Shown piece after piece: positions 36,301 through 38,176 of a DNA stretch of 38,176 bases. The first letter of the stretch is position 1. Each line of letters begins with the position of its first letter. Made by a program: the position numbers and the translations under genes. A model generated the notes under the pieces. The model searched no databases and was not told where the DNA came from. It worked only from the letters and a program-made list of their open reading frames with translations. Origin of the DNA: Chrysochromulina tobinii (taxonomy: Eukaryota; Haptophyta; Prymnesiales; Chrysochromulinaceae). The stretch lies in the NCBI GenBank assembly GCA_001275005.1, contig JWZX01003015.1:1-38176 (forward strand), in the 5' to 3' direction.

Positions 36301-38176
36301 CAGTGCACTCGCCAACACAGCCGTCGGCCGCATTGTCCTTGCCCCCGGCACCTACTTCCTCAACGCCGAGCTCACCGTCACCAGGAGCGTTGTCATCGAG
36401 GCGGAGGTGGCAGGCTCGGTCGTGCTGGATGCACAAGCAAGCTCCTCGAGTCGGCGCCGTGTGCTGTACATCAACCCGGGCTCGTTGGGCGTCGTGCAAC
36501 TGATCGGGCTCAACATCACCAGGGGGTACGTACAGGGGGTACGTGGCTGCCGCAGAGACCTGTATATTCCCCATTGCCCTAATGGGATGCCTTGCTGACA
36601 CGCCCCATTCGACTCCCGTCGTTGATGATGGGTGCTGCCTCAATCTACCAGTTGGACGTACGTGCCATATGCGCCTGAAACTCTCATAGTTCCCATCGCC
36701 CTCATGGGAGACTCAAGTTTTGCTCGTTGTTTGCAGGGTGGGGGTGTCAATGTCCAGGGTGGCACAGTGGCCATCTCATCGTGCGCCATCAGTGGGAACA
36801 CAGCTGTTTCAAATGTGCGCGCTCTTATTCAAGAGTTCCCATCGCCCCTATGGGAAAATTCCTGACAAGCTTGCCTTGCCTCGACTCACTTTTGCACAAC
36901 TGCGGCCGACGCTCCGGGCAACTATAGGATCATGTACCTGCTGCAGGAGACCTTGAACATTTCCCATCGCCCCCATAGGAGACTCCACGTTTTGCTTGTT
37001 GTTTGCAGGGAGGCGGTGTCTACGTCGGTTCCGGCACGGTCACGATAACGTCTTCCTCGATCTACGGGAATTCAGCTCCCTATGTGCGTGCTCATGTTCA
37101 AAAGTTCCCATCATCCCGATGTGAAAATCGCGGACGTGCTTGCCTTGACTCTCGCTTGTACCGCTCGATGTTTGCAGGGCGGCGGTGTCTACGTTTATTC
37201 CGGCACGGTCACGATAACGTCTTCCTCGATCTACGGGAATACAGCAGACTATGTGCGTGCTCATGTTCAAAAGTTCCCATCATCCCGATGTGAAAGTTGC
37301 TGACGTTCTTGCCTTGACTCTCGCTTGTACCGCTCGATGTTTGCAGGGCGGCGGTGTCTACGTCTCTTACGGCACGGTCACGATAACGTCTTCCTCGATC
37401 TACGGGAATAGAGCTGGCTATGTGCGTGCTCATGTTCAAAAGTTCCCATCCCCCCGATGGGAAGATGCCCCATCCCCATGGGAGACTCACGTGTTGCTTG
37501 TTGTTTGCAGGGTGGTGGTGTCTATGTCAGTTCTTATTCAGGCACAGTCACGATAACGTCTTCCTCGATCAGTGGGAATAGAGCTCAAAATGTGCGCGCT
37601 CATGTTCAGAAGTTCGAATTTTCCCATGACCCTGATGGGGAAATGGCTGACATTTCTTACCTCGATCCTCGTTTGCACAATTGCGGCCGATGCTCTGGTC
37701 AACTACAGCAAGATGTACGTGCCTCAGAGTAGATTTCCTCCGCACATGGGAGACTCACGTTTGCTCGTTGTTTACAGGGCGGCGGTGTCTTTGTCGAGCG
37801 TGGCACGGTGACCTTCTCATCGTGCACCATCAGTGAGAACACAGCTAGCAATGTGCGCGCTCACGCTCATAAGTTCCCATCGCCTTTAGACTCACCTTTT
37901 GCTGGTTGTTTGCCCAGGGCGGCGGTGTCGCCGTCAATGCCGGCACAGTGGCCATCTCATCGAGCAACATCAGTGGGAACACAGCTTCAAATGTGCGCGC
38001 TCATGTTCAAAAGTTCCCGTACCCTAATGGGATGCCTTGCTTTTGTGTCCTCCTTTGTGACCACGCGTCCCCTATTCTCCACCCAGGGGCCCAATGTCTG
38101 TGTCTTTGGAGGCACCGTCTGCTCCTGGCCAATGACCCTCACCGACGTCTATGGCACAGTCTCAACCTGCCCAGCA
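33320..38176 (+). CDS. Large secreted protein: unknown duplicated ectodomain, ShKT-like motif, Pro-rich stalk, Pmp-like beta-helix; multi-exon, cut by window end
   Basis: Exon 1 is 33320-36538 (1,073 codons). Then come mini-exons 36737-36814, 37009-37083, 37178-37252, 37347-37421, 37511-37591, 37778-37852, 37918-37992, and a last exon 38087 to the edge; at least 1,281 residues. A signal peptide (MRGKGLFLFAMLVALGN) opens the protein. Residues about 165-515 hold duplicated blocks of unknown function. FALALLVFVVVPRSSA (about 725) is a second hydrophobic segment. Six cysteines at about 770-815, ending CPVACGTC, fit an ShKT pattern. A Pro-rich linker with three SPYLPIPQP repeats follows. The beta-helix starts at IVLAPGTYFLN and LIGLNITRG and continues one coil per mini-exon. 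The last exon (GPNVCVFGGTVCSW...) looks like a cap. Exon 1 may instead be two genes, the second starting near the hydrophobic segment. Probably a cell-surface or exported protein. Confidence 0.65.
33815..34860 (+). repeat. Internal in-frame duplications in exon 1 of the secreted protein
   Basis: A block starting CPKEDE...FLTSVGGGSNAF and running through VVPVLERLVAFFIAPTF occurs twice, with starts at 34199 and 34595 (396 bp = 132 codons apart). The second half of the block (APTFxTRASS...SPEP.L.AT.P.S) has a third, more diverged copy beginning near 33815, 558 bp before the next. All copies are in one frame. A GTGAGTGAGC at 34571 is donor-like, but splicing is not needed. Confidence 0.85.
36125..36205 (+). 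repeat. 27-bp tandem repeat coding SPYLPIPQP
   Basis: Three perfect or near-perfect 27-bp units at 36125, 36152 and 36179 encode SPYLPIPQP three times. They lie in the proline-rich stalk between the ShKT-like motif and the beta-helix. This is a probable hydroxyproline-glycoprotein-like spacer and length-variable element. Confidence 0.93.
36570..38032 (+). repeat. Conserved inverted repeat TCCCAT-N4-7-ATGGGA in the array introns
   Basis: Pairs of arms (mostly 6-7 bp stems, 7-nt loops): 36570-36586, 36691-36709, 36836-36856, 36962-36980 (one mismatch), 37105-37125 and 37274-37294 (one mismatch each), 37443-37463 (perfect 7 bp), 37469-37482 (4-nt loop), 37621-37641 and 38015-38032 (G-T pair). 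Longer introns have one near each end. The 65-nt intron 37853-37917 keeps only the left arm. None of the four introns of other genes in this window shows it. Confidence 0.75.
36737..38086 (+). repeat. Exon-intron tandem array: one beta-helix coil per phase-0 mini-exon
   Basis: Seven mini-exons of 78, 75, 75, 75, 81, 75 and 75 nt. Each starts GGNGGNGGTGTC (GGGV) right after the acceptor and ends at a codon boundary before GTGCG. The coil consensus is GGGVxVxxGTVxIxSSxISGNxAxx. Intron lengths, starting with the one before the first mini-exon, are 198, 194, 94, 94, 89, 186, 65 and 94 nt. Starts of coils 2, 3 and 4 are 169 bp apart, and coil 7 is 169 bp from the last exon. Introns share GTGCGYGCTCATGTTCAA at their 5' end and mostly TTTGCAG at the 3' end, so exon and intron were copied together. 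Confidence 0.85.

Noticed and set aside
36737-38086. CRISPR-like periodic array
   Set aside because: Units are coding coils plus introns with GT...AG borders, and repeats diverge gradually. There are no short identical repeats with unique spacers and no cas genes, and the genome is eukaryotic.
1-38176. tRNA, rRNA or other structured RNA genes
   Set aside because: I saw no cloverleaf-like sequence or rRNA core sequence by eye. A covariance-model scan (tRNAscan-SE, Infernal) would be needed to exclude small ones.

Overview
The window looks like nuclear DNA of a unicellular, photosynthetic eukaryote of haptophyte type. The organism is inferred, not proven. Supporting signs are GC-rich, mostly intronless long genes with a few short GT-AG introns (about 65-200 nt); a membrane rubredoxin with a secondary-plastid style leader; a true Ras GTPase, which land plants and green algae lack; SEC63; a C2-plus-ion-channel fusion; and an outer-membrane-protein-like repeat protein of a kind I associate with haptophytes. 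I see no rRNA, tRNA, CRISPR array or intact transposon.

Layout. At 0.3-2.5 kb (+) is a double short-chain dehydrogenase (SDR) fusion. At 2.7-7.8 kb (-) is a 1,688-residue cyclic-nucleotide-gated-like channel with TPR-like and C2 regions. At 8.2-9.3 kb (+) is a NudC-like CS-domain protein. A minus-strand run follows: SEC63 (9.9-12.1 kb), AMP deaminase (12.2-14.1 kb) and an aldo/keto reductase with a minisatellite-bearing intron (14.4-15.7 kb). At 16.9-18.3 kb (+) is a membrane-anchored tropinone-reductase-like SDR. A repeat-bearing spacer precedes the plastid rubredoxin (18.9-19.6 kb, +). A compact FUT8-like glycosyltransferase (20.1-21.2 kb, +), a small unknown protein (21.4-22.0 kb, -) and a two-domain glycosyltransferase/DUF3431-like protein (22.1-24.7 kb, +) come next. 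Then follow a CrtI-type carotenoid desaturase/isomerase (25.0-27.1 kb, -), Ras (27.2-27.8 kb, +), a membrane-anchored 2-oxoglutarate/Fe(II) dioxygenase (27.9-29.2 kb, -) and a two-repeat Myb protein with a myristoylation-type N-terminus (29.4-32.6 kb, +).

The last 5 kb (33.3 kb to the edge, +) hold the most unusual locus. A long first exon encodes an unrecognised secreted protein with internal duplications, then a six-cysteine ShKT-like motif, a proline-rich linker and the start of a right-handed beta-helix. After it come seven mini-exons of 75-81 nt. Each encodes one GGGV...GTV.I.SS.ISGN.A coil, and all are phase 0. They are separated by related introns, nearly all carrying an inverted repeat TCCCAT-N4-7-ATGGGA, often one near each end. 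Several exon+intron units repeat at exactly 169 bp.

The genes do not form one pathway; this is an ordinary mixed-strand nuclear neighbourhood. Five genes need splicing to make sense (double SDR, aldo/keto reductase, SDR, rubredoxin, beta-helix protein). In the first four, the proposed junction keeps the frame and joins conserved family motifs.
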